DNA from: Bacteroidales bacterium
Lineage (GTDB): Bacteria; Bacteroidota; Bacteroidia; Bacteroidales; P3
Direction: 5' to 3'
Assembly (NCBI GenBank): GCA_031274555.1
Contig: JAISPZ010000139.1
Location: forward strand, 1-36,080
Length of the DNA stretch: 36,080 nt
The position numbers and the translations under genes are program-made. The stretch's first letter is position 1. Each line of letters starts with the position of its first letter. The notes beneath the pieces were generated by a model. It was given only the letters and a program-made list of their open reading frames with translations, ran no database searches and was not told where the DNA came from. Of the stretch, positions 1-7,376 are shown one piece after another.

Positions 1-54
1 AGACGTGTCTGCGGACGTGAGAGATGTTAAAAATACGGAAGACAGATTGTTCAT
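1..54 (-). CDS. Possible start of a minus-strand gene cut by the window edge
   Basis: An ATG on the minus strand at 52-54 opens a frame of 18 codons that stays open to the left edge and reads MNNLSSVFLTSLTSADTS. The upstream side (55-110) is AT-rich and carries TATATTTC, a loose match to the Bacteroidota -7 element. Nothing in 18 residues identifies a family. It could equally be a chance open frame; the case rests on position, orientation (same as dnaE and dapA) and the AT-rich promoter-like upstream. Confidence 0.25.
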   Translation of the reverse strand, partial: MNNLSSVFLTSLTSADTS

Positions 55-177
55 TTTTTGACTTTTGAAATATACTATACGAAAATCAGCAGGACGACAT
101 AATTATAACAAAAAGACCAACAGCGGTCAATACCGCAAAGTTACACATAAATTTTTGAATTACAAACACGGGCATTT

Positions 178-247
178 GGCACATTTGCAATTTGAGGCTA
201 TAAATTGTTAGTAATTTGTAATCAGCACCTCAAATTGCAAAAGTGCC
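178..247. repeat. Palindromic repeat, family 1, copy 1
   Basis: Two arms of about 22 bp, 177-196 and 224-247, are nearly perfect inverted repeats (ggcacatttgcaatttgagg against its complement near the right end) around an AT-rich loop. Related copies lie at 12465-12536 and 21502-21574 with the same arm sequence, similar length (70-73 bp) and AT-rich loops. No gene is inside. It looks like a non-autonomous palindromic element; it could also work as a bidirectional terminator-like hairpin. Confidence 0.75.
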
Positions 248-370
248 TTGAAAAACCAGCAGACATCTTTTTAGCAGATATTTTATAACTTCGCTCGTTG
301 AATCTAAATCGCTGAAAGAAGACGGCAAAATTACTCCTTTTTTTACACAATTTAACGCACTAATAGATCG

Positions 371-412
371 CTTTTTTGTATTCATTTTTTATGATTTTTG
401 TGTAAACCTGTT
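371..412 (+). promoter_or_regulatory. Promoter-like motif with no gene behind it
   Basis: About 40 bp here (attcatttttt, then gatttttgtgtaaacctgtttc) match, with a few indels, the region just upstream of the S41-family gene (minus strand, 11046-11085). There the shared block contains TATTTTTG, a good Bacteroidota -7 element. Here the motif points to the right, towards the repeats, where no gene is found. It may be an orphan promoter or leader left after loss of its gene. Confidence 0.4.
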
Positions 413-491
413 TCGGGACTAGACAAGGTGGTGGGTTTGGGGCGGAGAGCTTGCTAAAGTCTGGCGGCGGGGGCGGACGTGCGGGGGGCTT

Positions 492-655
492 GCGTTAGGG
501 ATTGAGCGGAAATCCTTTTTGCTGCTGGCGGGTATAGTGAATGGTGGTGGGTTTTATGTTTGTTGATGGGTTGATGTGTCGTGGTGGAATTGGCAAAAAG
601 ATTGGAGTGAAAGCCCGACCCCGCCCACGAGCTTGCGAGGGGGCGGGGGAACGCC
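492..655 (-). repeat. GC-rich interspersed repeat, family 2, copy 1
   Basis: Read on the minus strand, the element starts with a GC hairpin (ccccgccc paired with gggcgggg), then gtcgggctttc and caatctttttgcc, a variable interior of about 70 bp, and ends with aaaggatttccgct and atccctaacgc. The same ordered blocks occur at 5376-5582 and 34403-34644. The 3' flank of each copy is C-rich on the element strand. There is no coding potential. It could be a mobile non-coding element or a structured RNA. Confidence 0.7.
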
Positions 656-696
656 ATAATTCAAATTGCAAACGTGCTCTTTCTTGCGCCTGTACG

Positions 697-837
697 CCTT
701 GCCACAAAAAGCCCTGCACACCTTGCTACAAAAAGCCCAACACGCCTTGCCACAAAAAGCCTCGTACACCTTTGCCACAAAAAGCCCTGCACACCCCGCT
801 GCGAAAGCCCGCACACCCCGCTGCAAAGAGCCGCACG
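697..837. repeat. 24-bp minisatellite next to the dnaE stop
   Basis: Six units run head to tail: 697-720, 721-744, 745-768 (24 bp each), 769-793 (25 bp), 794-815 and 816-837 (22 bp). The consensus is built round ccttgccacaaaaagccc. The first four units are well conserved and the last two drift and become GC-richer. The 25-bp and 22-bp units break any 8-residue repeat frame, which argues against translation. It ends 10 bp from the dnaE stop. Confidence 0.8.
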
Positions 838-847
838 TGCCCTGCGC

Positions 848-3800
848 TTACTGCAAAAGTTTCACGTCCAACGCCTCCGCGAAGTCTTGCTGCTGCAGGT
901 CGCGGATAAATGCCGCAGGACTTACGGTGTCATTTGATGGCATTGTTACGGAAAGTCCTGCTACAACGTCTTTGACGATAAAGGTGATGTCGGCGGTTTT
1001 GCTCGACGATTTGGCTGCGCGATACTTCTCTATCAGTGATTTTACTCCGTCTTTCACTGTTGTATCAAGTTGTGAAAGCTCCACTTCCAATTTTATATGA
1101 CGAGTGAATTTGTCGAGCAACTCGTCCAACAAAAACATTTCGGTGACCATTAATTCGTAATTCACGCTGTCGCCAAAGCCGCGCTGTACAACCGCCGCGA
1201 GAATGAAGACGGGAGTATTAACATCAAGAAGATGACGAAACTTCATGTACGTTTCCCCAAAGAGTGCAAGGCGAACAGAGCCGTCTTTATCGGTCAGCGT
1301 CATCTGCCCGAAATTCTTTCCGTACTTTGTCTGACGATGTTCCACCGCAGACACAAGCCCTGCAAAGCGAACATTTCTTCCAACAAATTTTGCCGTATCT
1401 CTAACTATCTCATCTATCTGACGCACATTGGCATTAGAAAACTGCTCTATCTCAAGATAATATTTACTTAACGGATGTCCCGAAATATAATAACCTGCGA
1501 CTTCCTTTTCGTGCATAAGTTTTACAAGCTCGTCCCACTCCTCAACATCAGGAAGCGCAAGTTCTGCGGCAGAGCCAGCCGTCTCGTCATCAAACAAACT
1601 CCCGACAGAAACGTTTTGACTTGACTTCCTTGCAAACTGCAAAAGCTGCTCCACAAAATCAGGGTCGGCATCCCGTTCTTTGTAAAAATAAGCATTACGG
1701 CTTGGCTTACCGAAAACATCAAATGCCCCCGCTTTTACAAGTGCTTCTATCGCCTTTCTATTAACTGTTTTCAGATCAATCCTTGTGATAAAATCAATTA
1801 TATCTTTATATTTTCCATGTTCGTTTCTCTCCCTGACAATATCTTCTACCACCCCTGCGCCAACACCTTTAAGACCATTGATACCAAAACGTATTCCACC
1901 ATTTTCCCCAACAGAAAAATGCCCTACACTTTTGTTTATATCGGGCGAAAGAACTTTTATTTTGTGATGAAAACAGTCATCTATAAAAAATGCTATCTGA
2001 TCTACATTTCCGAGATTACTCGTCAGAACCGCAGCCATATATTCTTCGGGATAGTGGGCTTTAAGATAGGCTGTCTGGTAGGCAATATAAGCGTAACAGG
2101 CAGCATGACTTTTGTTGAAAGCATACGAGGCAAACGCTTCCCAATCTTTCCAGATTTTTTCGCATATTTTTGGGTCGTAATTATGTTTTGCACATCCTGC
2201 CAAAAATTTCTCTTTCCACTTTGGCAAATCTTCCTTTTTCTTCTTCCCCATTATTTTACGCAGAGAGTCCGCCTCGCCGCGTGTGAAGTCGGCAAGTTTG
2301 CGGGACAGAAGCATAACCTGCTCCTGATATACCGTTACACCATACGTTTCTTCGAGCACATCTTTCATATCGTCCAAGTCGTACTCTATTTTTTCCAAGC
2401 CATGCTTTCGCATAATATAAGTCGGAATATATTCCATCGGACCCGGACGATACAGCGCATTCATTGCTATCAGGTCCTCGAAGCGAGTCGGCTTAAGCTC
2501 GCGAAGATGTTTGCGCATTCCGTCAGATTCAAACTGGAAAATACCTGTCGTTTCACCGTTTCCAAACAGATGAAATGTTTTTTCATCGTCAAGCGGAATT
2601 GCATCTATATCTATCTCAATATTATGTCTGTCTTTTATGTTTTTAAGTGCGTTACCAATGATTGTAAGGTTTTTAAGACCCAGAAAATCCATCTTTAAAA
2701 GTCCGACATTTTCCACATACGAGCCTTCGTACTGCGTCACAGGCATATCGGAATCCTTCGCTGTGGCAAGGGGAACGTAGTCGATAATATTTTCTGGAGC
2801 GATAATCATCGCACACGCATGTACTCCTGTGCTTCTGTTACACCCCTCTAACTTCAAAGCGTTGTCAATAACCTCGCGCGTTTTAGTCCCTGTTGATTTT
2901 TCATAAAGAGTAGAAAATTCCGGGATTATCTCTAATGCCGTTTTTAATGTTATACCCGGAGTGTTAGGGATTATCTTTGAAATCTGCTGAGCTTCGGACA
3001 GTGGCACTTCCAAAATTCGGGAAACATCGTTGAGTGCGCTCCTCGCAGCCATAGAACCGTACGTTATGACCTGCGCAACTTTTTCGTGTCCGTATTTGTT
3101 CCTGACATAGTCTATCACTTTCTCTCTACCAGCATCATCGAAATCAATATCAACATCGGGCAGAGATATACGTTCTGGATTTAGAAAACGTTCAAAAAGT
3201 AATCCGTATTGTAGTGGGTCAAGATTTGTAATATGAAGCGCGTACGCTATAACAGAACCTGCGGCAGAGCCTCGCCCGGGTCCAACGCGAACACCCATCT
3301 CGCGTGCTTTCTTTATAAGATCCCACACTATTAAAAAGTAACCGGGAAAGCCCATTGTTCTCACCGTATCAAGCTCAAACTCTATACGTTCTTTTACTTG
3401 TTCCAACAATGGGTCGCCGTAACGCTCCTTTGTTCCCTCATATACTAAATGGCGCAAATATTCATTCTCATCATTAAATTCAGCTGGTATGTCGAACTTC
3501 GGAAGAAGTACAGGACGTGTTATTTTAAATGACTCGACCTTATCTACTATCTCTCTCGTATTTGTAAGCCATTCGGGATTATCGGGGAAAAGTTCAGCCA
3601 TTTCTTCGGCTGTCTTCATATATTCTTCACCCGAATACGAGAGCTTGTTATACTCGCTTATTTTTGTATTTGTATTAACGCGAATAAGAATATCGTGAGC
3701 TTTGTAATCATCTTTACTCACAAAATGAATATCATTTGTTGCAATACATTTTATGCCATACTGCAACGAAAGTTCTGCGATTTTTCTACGCACTTTTTCC

Positions 3801-4345
3801 TGCTCGTCAATCCCATGATTTTGACATTCAAAATAATAATCGTCCCCAAAAACTCGCTTAAAAAAAGAAATACTCTCATGGAGTTTTTCGTCCTGTCCGC
3901 TTAAAATAAGTTGAGGAATTTCGCCCGCAATGCAGGCGGAGCAAACGATAAGACCCTCATGATATTTTTCTAAAAGTTCGTGGTCGATACGTGGCTTGTA
4001 ATAAAATCCCTCAAGAAAACCGAGCGAGCAAAGTCGAACAAGATTGTGGTAGCCGACTTCATTTTTCGCGAGAACGATAAGATGATAACCGCTTCTGTCT
4101 TCCGTCCCCTTTTTGTCGAAACGACTGTTTTCCGCAACGTACATTTCACAGCCCACAATCGGCTTTATCCCATTTGCATCGCAAGTAGAAACAAACTCCA
4201 CAACACCATACATATTGCCATGGTCGGTGATTGCAAGCGCATCCATCCCCGCCTCTGTTACTTTTTCTACAAGCGATTTTATAGATGCCATCCCATCAAG
4301 GATAGAATAGCGGGTATGGACGTGAAGATGTGTGAAGTCAAGCAT
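848..4345 (-). CDS. dnaE: DNA polymerase III, alpha subunit
   Basis: This is the catalytic subunit of the replicative polymerase, 1165 residues, close to E. coli DnaE (1160). An N-terminal PHP domain begins at HLHVH (residues 6-10). The GRGSAAG loop lies near 354 and the catalytic PDVDIDF motif near 394-400. A helix-hairpin-helix (GINGLKGVGAG) follows near 820, a clamp-binding-like QNVSVGSLF near 918, and an OB-fold near 1000-1040. The PHP domain keeps all the usual metal-ligand positions (H8, H10, D17, H42, E67, H88, C138, D205, H207), unlike E. coli, so it may have proofreading or phosphatase activity (inference). It lies 82 bp downstream of dapA on the same strand. Its first codons form the last, diverged unit of a 45-bp tandem repeat. 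Confidence 0.98.
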   Translation of the reverse strand: MLDFTHLHVHTRYSILDGMASIKSLVEKVTEAGMDALAITDHGNMYGVVEFVSTCDANGIKPIVGCEMYVAENSRFDKKGTEDRSGYHLIVLAKNEVGYHNLVRLCSLGFLEGFYYKPRIDHELLEKYHEGLIVCSACIAGEIPQLILSGQDEKLHESISFFKRVFGDDYYFECQNHGIDEQEKVRRKIAELSLQYGIKCIATNDIHFVSKDDYKAHDILIRVNTNTKISEYNKLSYSGEEYMKTAEEMAELFPDNPEWLTNTREIVDKVESFKITRPVLLPKFDIPAEFNDENEYLRHLVYEGTKERYGDPLLEQVKERIEFELDTVRTMGFPGYFLIVWDLIKKAREMGVRVGPGRGSAAGSVIAYALHITNLDPLQYGLLFERFLNPERISLPDVDIDFDDAGREKVIDYVRNKYGHEKVAQVITYGSMAARSALNDVSRILEVPLSEAQQISKIIPNTPGITLKTALEIIPEFSTLYEKSTGTKTREVIDNALKLEGCNRSTGVHACAMIIAPENIIDYVPLATAKDSDMPVTQYEGSYVENVGLLKMDFLGLKNLTIIGNALKNIKDRHNIEIDIDAIPLDDEKTFHLFGNGETTGIFQFESDGMRKHLRELKPTRFEDLIAMNALYRPGPMEYIPTYIMRKHGLEKIEYDLDDMKDVLEETYGVTVYQEQVMLLSRKLADFTRGEADSLRKIMGKKKKEDLPKWKEKFLAGCAKHNYDPKICEKIWKDWEAFASYAFNKSHAACYAYIAYQTAYLKAHYPEEYMAAVLTSNLGNVDQIAFFIDDCFHHKIKVLSPDINKSVGHFSVGENGGIRFGINGLKGVGAGVVEDIVRERNEHGKYKDIIDFITRIDLKTVNRKAIEALVKAGAFDVFGKPSRNAYFYKERDADPDFVEQLLQFARKSSQNVSVGSLFDDETAGSAAELALPDVEEWDELVKLMHEKEVAGYYISGHPLSKYYLEIEQFSNANVRQIDEIVRDTAKFVGRNVRFAGLVSAVEHRQTKYGKNFGQMTLTDKDGSVRLALFGETYMKFRHLLDVNTPVFILAAVVQRGFGDSVNYELMVTEMFLLDELLDKFTRHIKLEVELSQLDTTVKDGVKSLIEKYRAAKSSSKTADITFIVKDVVAGLSVTMPSNDTVSPAAFIRDLQQQDFAEALDVKLLQ

Positions 4346-4440
4346 AATTTTAATGTCTTATTTAACGTGAGAATATGTGAAGTTAAGCGTGATTTTAATG
4401 TCTTATTTAACGTGAGAATATGTGAAGTTAAGCGTGAATT
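4341..4440. repeat. 45-bp tandem repeat spanning the dapA stop and dnaE start
   Basis: The block ttaatgtcttatttaacgtg recurs exactly 45 bp apart (from 4350 and 4395), followed by agaatatgtgaagttaagcg each time. The dnaE start (cgtgaagatgtgtgaagtca at 4321-4340, plus-strand view) is a diverged third version of the same unit. The dapA stop codon (4428-4430) lies in the distal unit. The dapA-dnaE spacer is therefore made of duplications of the dnaE 5' end. Confidence 0.85.
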
Positions 4441-5294
4441 TTTAATTCGTTTAGCATTTTTTCTTTATTTGCTTTTTCCATCGGATAGAGTGGCAGACGG
4501 AAGCCCCCGACACCGAGACCCAGCTCATTCATCGCTTCCTTGACAGGAATAGGGTTCGGCTCTATAAAAAGTAAATCCATTATTTTTGCATACTTAACCT
4601 GTAACGCAGTCGCGCCAGCGACATTTCCCTCTTTATAAAGACGACAAATATCAGATATTACTTTTGGGAAAACATTTGCCACAACAGATATAACCCCCAC
4701 CCCGCCGAGCGACAGGACAGGAAGTATCTGGCTGTCATTCCCCGAAAACATCGCCAAATCAGGACATTCGTGCGCCACTTGAAGGATACGCTCCGTTTCG
4801 GTATGCGCCTCTTTTATCGCAGCAATATTCGGGTGTTTAGCAAGCGATTTAAGCACCTCTATCGGGATATTTACGGTTGTTCTACTCGGAACATTATATA
4901 AAATTATTGGCGTTTTCACCCTGTCGGCAACGTATGCAAAATGCTGATACAGACCCTCATCATTCGTTTTAAGATAATAAGGAGTTATCAGCAGGAGAGC
5001 GTCCGCGCCAAACTTCTCCGCTTCCCGCGAAAGATGTAAACTGTACTCCGTGTCGTTAGAGCCAGTCCCCGCAACCACAGGTACGCGCGAGCCAACAACC
5101 TTTATAACATGACGAATAACTTCCAGATGTTCCGTGTCCGAAAGCGTTGCATTTTCGCCTGTCGTTCCGCAGGCAAGAATACCATTTGTCCCATTGGCAA
5201 TATGCCATTCAACCAACTCCGATATCTTATCATAATTAACCGTCAGGTCATCATTAAACGGAGTAACGAGTGCCACAATAGATCCTGAAAACAT
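4428..5294 (-). CDS. dapA: 4-hydroxy-tetrahydrodipicolinate synthase
   Basis: This cytoplasmic enzyme condenses pyruvate with aspartate semialdehyde, the first committed step of lysine and meso-diaminopimelate synthesis, so it also feeds peptidoglycan. The 288-residue TIM barrel has the usual length. Key residues fall at E. coli numbering: T44-T45 in CGTTGE, Y133 in YNVPSRT, R138, and the Schiff-base lysine K161 in IKEAH. The start at 5294 gives the normal MFSGSIVALVTPF beginning. dnaE follows on the same strand after 82 bp of repeat DNA, so co-transcription is possible but not shown. Confidence 0.98.
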   Translation of the reverse strand: MFSGSIVALVTPFNDDLTVNYDKISELVEWHIANGTNGILACGTTGENATLSDTEHLEVIRHVIKVVGSRVPVVAGTGSNDTEYSLHLSREAEKFGADALLLITPYYLKTNDEGLYQHFAYVADRVKTPIILYNVPSRTTVNIPIEVLKSLAKHPNIAAIKEAHTETERILQVAHECPDLAMFSGNDSQILPVLSLGGVGVISVVANVFPKVISDICRLYKEGNVAGATALQVKYAKIMDLLFIEPNPIPVKEAMNELGLGVGGFRLPLYPMEKANKEKMLNELKIHA

Positions 5295-5318
5295 AAAAAT
5301 TCAATTTTTGCTGCTAAT

Positions 5319-5372
5319 TTACGACTTTTTATTTAATTACGATTTTTTATTTAATTACGATTTTTTATTCAA
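5319..5372. repeat. 18-bp tandem repeat, three units, upstream of dapA
   Basis: Units at 5319-5336, 5337-5354 and 5355-5372 follow ttacgattttttatttaa with one change in the first and one in the last. They begin 24 bp upstream of the dapA start codon, within its expected promoter and leader region. On the minus strand the unit reads ttaaataaaaaatcgtaa, with no clear -7 element. Changes in copy number could alter dapA promoter spacing (inference). Confidence 0.85.
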
Positions 5373-5375
5373 TAG

Positions 5376-5582
5376 GGCGTGCCCCTGCCTGTGGCTGCCA
5401 CAAAAAAAACACATCACAAAACCCCCACCGTCCAACGTATCGCCACTCACAGCCACAGGCAGGGTCGGGCTTTCCGCTTCAATCTTTTGCCACCGACTAA
5501 AATCAACATCCGCCACAATAAAACATACGCCCTCGTCCAGAAACACCGACGGCAAAAGGATTTACGCTGCAATCCCTCACGC
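5376..5582 (+). repeat. GC-rich interspersed repeat, family 2, copy 2
   Basis: It starts with a 15-bp inverted repeat, arms at about 5383-5397 and 5450-5464 (ccctgcctgtggctg and its complement) with a loop of about 50 bases. Then come gtcgggctttccgct and caatcttttgcc, a variable interior, and aaaaggattta plus gctgcaatccctcacgc. Block order matches copies 1 and 3. The hairpin arms differ in sequence from the other copies yet still pair. Confidence 0.75.
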
Positions 5583-5913
5583 GCCCCACCGTCCGCCCAT
5601 CCCCACCGTCTGTTACTCTCCCCCACCGACAAAGCCCAACACATAAGCCCACCCGCCCCGCCGCCCGCCCGCCGCCCGCGCACCACTCACCACTCTCACA
5701 CACCACCCGCTCACCACTCTCACCCGCCGCCACCCATCCCATCATCCACCCACACCATTCACCGTTCGCAAAGTCCCGCCCCCAACCCACCGCCGACCCG
5801 CCCACCACCACCCAACCCGCCCACCGCCCGCGCACCCGACCCAAAACCCGCCGTCCACCCACACCCACGAGCCCCACCCACACCCGCCCACTGCCTGCCC
5901 GCCCCCCCCCACT
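5583..5913. other. Strand-asymmetric C-rich tract
   Basis: About 330 bp are dominated by C on the plus strand with very little G, made of irregular CCCACC, CCGCCC and CACCC runs and ending in a run of ten C. There is no fixed period. The minus strand is correspondingly G-rich with many GGG and GGGG runs and could form G-quadruplexes. It directly follows the 3' end of the GC-rich interspersed repeat; shorter C-rich tails follow the other copies. Confidence 0.75.
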
Positions 5914-5980
5914 GACATCAAAAGCATTGTAATGATTTTTATGACGTTTAGATAAGAATGTAGAATTGTGGCAGACACAA

Positions 5981-6011
5981 TTGCTGTGCCGGAGTTTTTT
6001 TTGTAATTTTG
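5981..6011 (+). promoter_or_regulatory. Bacteroidota-type promoter of the methyltransferase gene
   Basis: TTG at 5981-5983 and TAATTTTG at 6004-6011 match the -33 and -7 (TAnnTTTG) elements with a 20-bp gap. Transcription should begin near 6016, downstream of the TTG codon at 6009. This supports the ATG at 6042 as the start of the gene and leaves a short leader. Confidence 0.65.
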
Positions 6012-6041
6012 CACTCAAACGTCAAATATAAAAATACACAG

Positions 6042-7376
6042 ATGTACACTATAGGTCACATACTGAAAGAAATCAGAGAAGAAAGCGGTTATCCATTACA
6101 AGAAGTCCAACAACAAGTGGACATTGACTTAACTCAATTAAGCAAAATCGAGAATGGAAAACGTTTGCCTACTACCGAGCAACTTCTTAAATTGGCGAAA
6201 TTCTACAACTACGATGAAAAGTCGTTGATAATCCAAAAAGAAAGCGACAAAATAGCATACTCTTTTGAATATCCTGAAATTGCTGTAGAGACATTGCAAG
6301 TTGCAGAGGCAAAAGTGATGTACGGCAAACAGTATTTGCCGATGTTTCAAAATGCGATTTACCGAAAACCTATCTCTTTGGAAAGTCGCCGTTATATTGG
6401 CAGCAAGGCAAAATTAACTGATTGGATTATGGATTTGATAGACAGCGAAACCAAAAATGTAAATACTTTTGCAGATATTTTTGCAGGAACTGCATCTGTT
6501 TCAAATCAGGCAATCCTAAGATATAACAAAGTAATAATCAACGACATATTACATTCCAACAATATCATTTACAAAGGCTTTTTTGAAGCAGGAAAATGGA
6601 ACGAAAGCAAATTGAATAATATTATCACACGATACAATACGCTAAACCCTGACAATCTCGAAGAAAATTATTTTTCCAAGAATTTTGGTGGCAAATTTTA
6701 CGAACACAATATCGCAAAAACTATCGGTTACATAAGACAGGATATTGAAGATAGGAAAAGCAAACTCACAGAAAAAGAGTACAGTATTTTGCTCGCAACG
6801 CTGATTTACAACATTGATAAAATTGCAAATACAGTCGGGCATTTTGATGCTTACATTAAAAAGCCAATAAAACCGCAACCGTTGCATCTGCGTTTAATCA
6901 ATGCGCAAGATTTCGACAATGTGGAAATTTACCGTGAAGATGCTAACAAACTTGCCAAAAAACTTAAATCCGATTTGGTTTATATTGACCCGCCGTATAA
7001 TTCGAGGCAATACTGTTCGGCATACCATTTATTAGAAAATTTGGTTCTGTGGAAAAAACCTGAACTAAAAGGTGTGGCAATGAAGCCTGCAATAATCGAT
7101 GGCAAAAGCGAATATTGTACGAATGATGCAACAACGACTTTTGAGAATTTAGTTAATAATCTAAATACTCATTATATTGTATTGTCCTACAACAATATGG
7201 CGAATAAGGGCAATTGTCGTTCAAATGCAAAAATAAAAGACGAAGATATACACAGAATATTATCAAAAAAAGGTGAATTAAAAGTGTTTTCCCGACCATA
7301 TAAAGCATTTTCAACAGGAAAATCAAATATAGAGAACAATGAAGAACGAATTTTTTTGTGCAAAATAAAAATATGA
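6042..7376 (+). CDS. XRE-type HTH fused to D12-class adenine-N6 DNA methyltransferase
   Basis: The 444-residue protein has two parts. Residues 1-70 form an XRE/HTH_3 domain (IGHILKEIREESG ... LSKIENGKRLP). The rest is a class-alpha (Dam/D12) adenine methyltransferase: RRYIGSK near 115-121, AdoMet-binding DIFAGTAS near 146-153, and catalytic DPPY at 316-319 in VYIDPPYNSRQY. It should transfer a methyl group from S-adenosylmethionine to adenine in a specific site; the site cannot be read from sequence. The frame can start earlier at a TTG (6009), but that codon is inside the promoter, so ATG 6042 is preferred. No restriction enzyme gene is visible on either side, so it looks like an orphan or remnant methyltransferase, perhaps self-regulated through its HTH. 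Confidence 0.9.
   Translation: MYTIGHILKEIREESGYPLQEVQQQVDIDLTQLSKIENGKRLPTTEQLLKLAKFYNYDEKSLIIQKESDKIAYSFEYPEIAVETLQVAEAKVMYGKQYLPMFQNAIYRKPISLESRRYIGSKAKLTDWIMDLIDSETKNVNTFADIFAGTASVSNQAILRYNKVIINDILHSNNIIYKGFFEAGKWNESKLNNIITRYNTLNPDNLEENYFSKNFGGKFYEHNIAKTIGYIRQDIEDRKSKLTEKEYSILLATLIYNIDKIANTVGHFDAYIKKPIKPQPLHLRLINAQDFDNVEIYREDANKLAKKLKSDLVYIDPPYNSRQYCSAYHLLENLVLWKKPELKGVAMKPAIIDGKSEYCTNDATTTFENLVNNLNTHYIVLSYNNMANKGNCRSNAKIKDEDIHRILSKKGELKVFSRPYKAFSTGKSNIENNEERIFLCKIKI

Larger units (their letters stand above)
55..847. other. Repeat-rich gap downstream of dnaE
   Basis: No convincing gene lies here. The stretch holds, from left to right: an AT-rich part, a 70-bp palindromic repeat (178-247), a promoter-like motif shared with another locus (371-412), a G-rich stretch (about 425-490), a GC-rich interspersed repeat in minus orientation (492-655) and a 24-bp minisatellite (697-837) that stops 10 bp before the dnaE stop codon. 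Open frames over the minisatellite are low-complexity and cross a 25-bp unit that shifts the frame, so I treat them as non-coding. Confidence 0.7.
5295..6041. other. Gap between dapA and the methyltransferase gene
   Basis: No supported gene. It contains the 18-bp tandem repeat (5319-5372), the second GC-rich interspersed repeat (5376-5582), a C-rich and nearly G-free tract (5583-5913) and the promoter of the plus-strand methyltransferase gene (5981-6011). The two flanking genes diverge, so both promoters should lie here. Long open frames across the C-rich tract are proline/histidine-rich on one strand and glycine-rich on the other, which is what base composition alone gives. Confidence 0.7.

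Noticed and set aside
697-837. Possible CRISPR array
   Set aside because: Units follow each other directly with no unique spacers, and no cas gene is near.
541-1100. Plus-strand open frames over the minisatellite and the dnaE 3' end
   Set aside because: Low-complexity repeats broken by units of 25 and 22 bp; they continue antisense through dnaE and have no recognisable protein features.
5379-6018. Long proline-rich (plus) and glycine-rich (minus) open frames
   Set aside because: They are the expected result of a C-rich, stop-poor tract; no start context, signal peptide or domain supports them.
6009-6041. TTG start for the methyltransferase
   Set aside because: It overlaps the predicted -7 element (6004-6011), so the transcript would start downstream of it.
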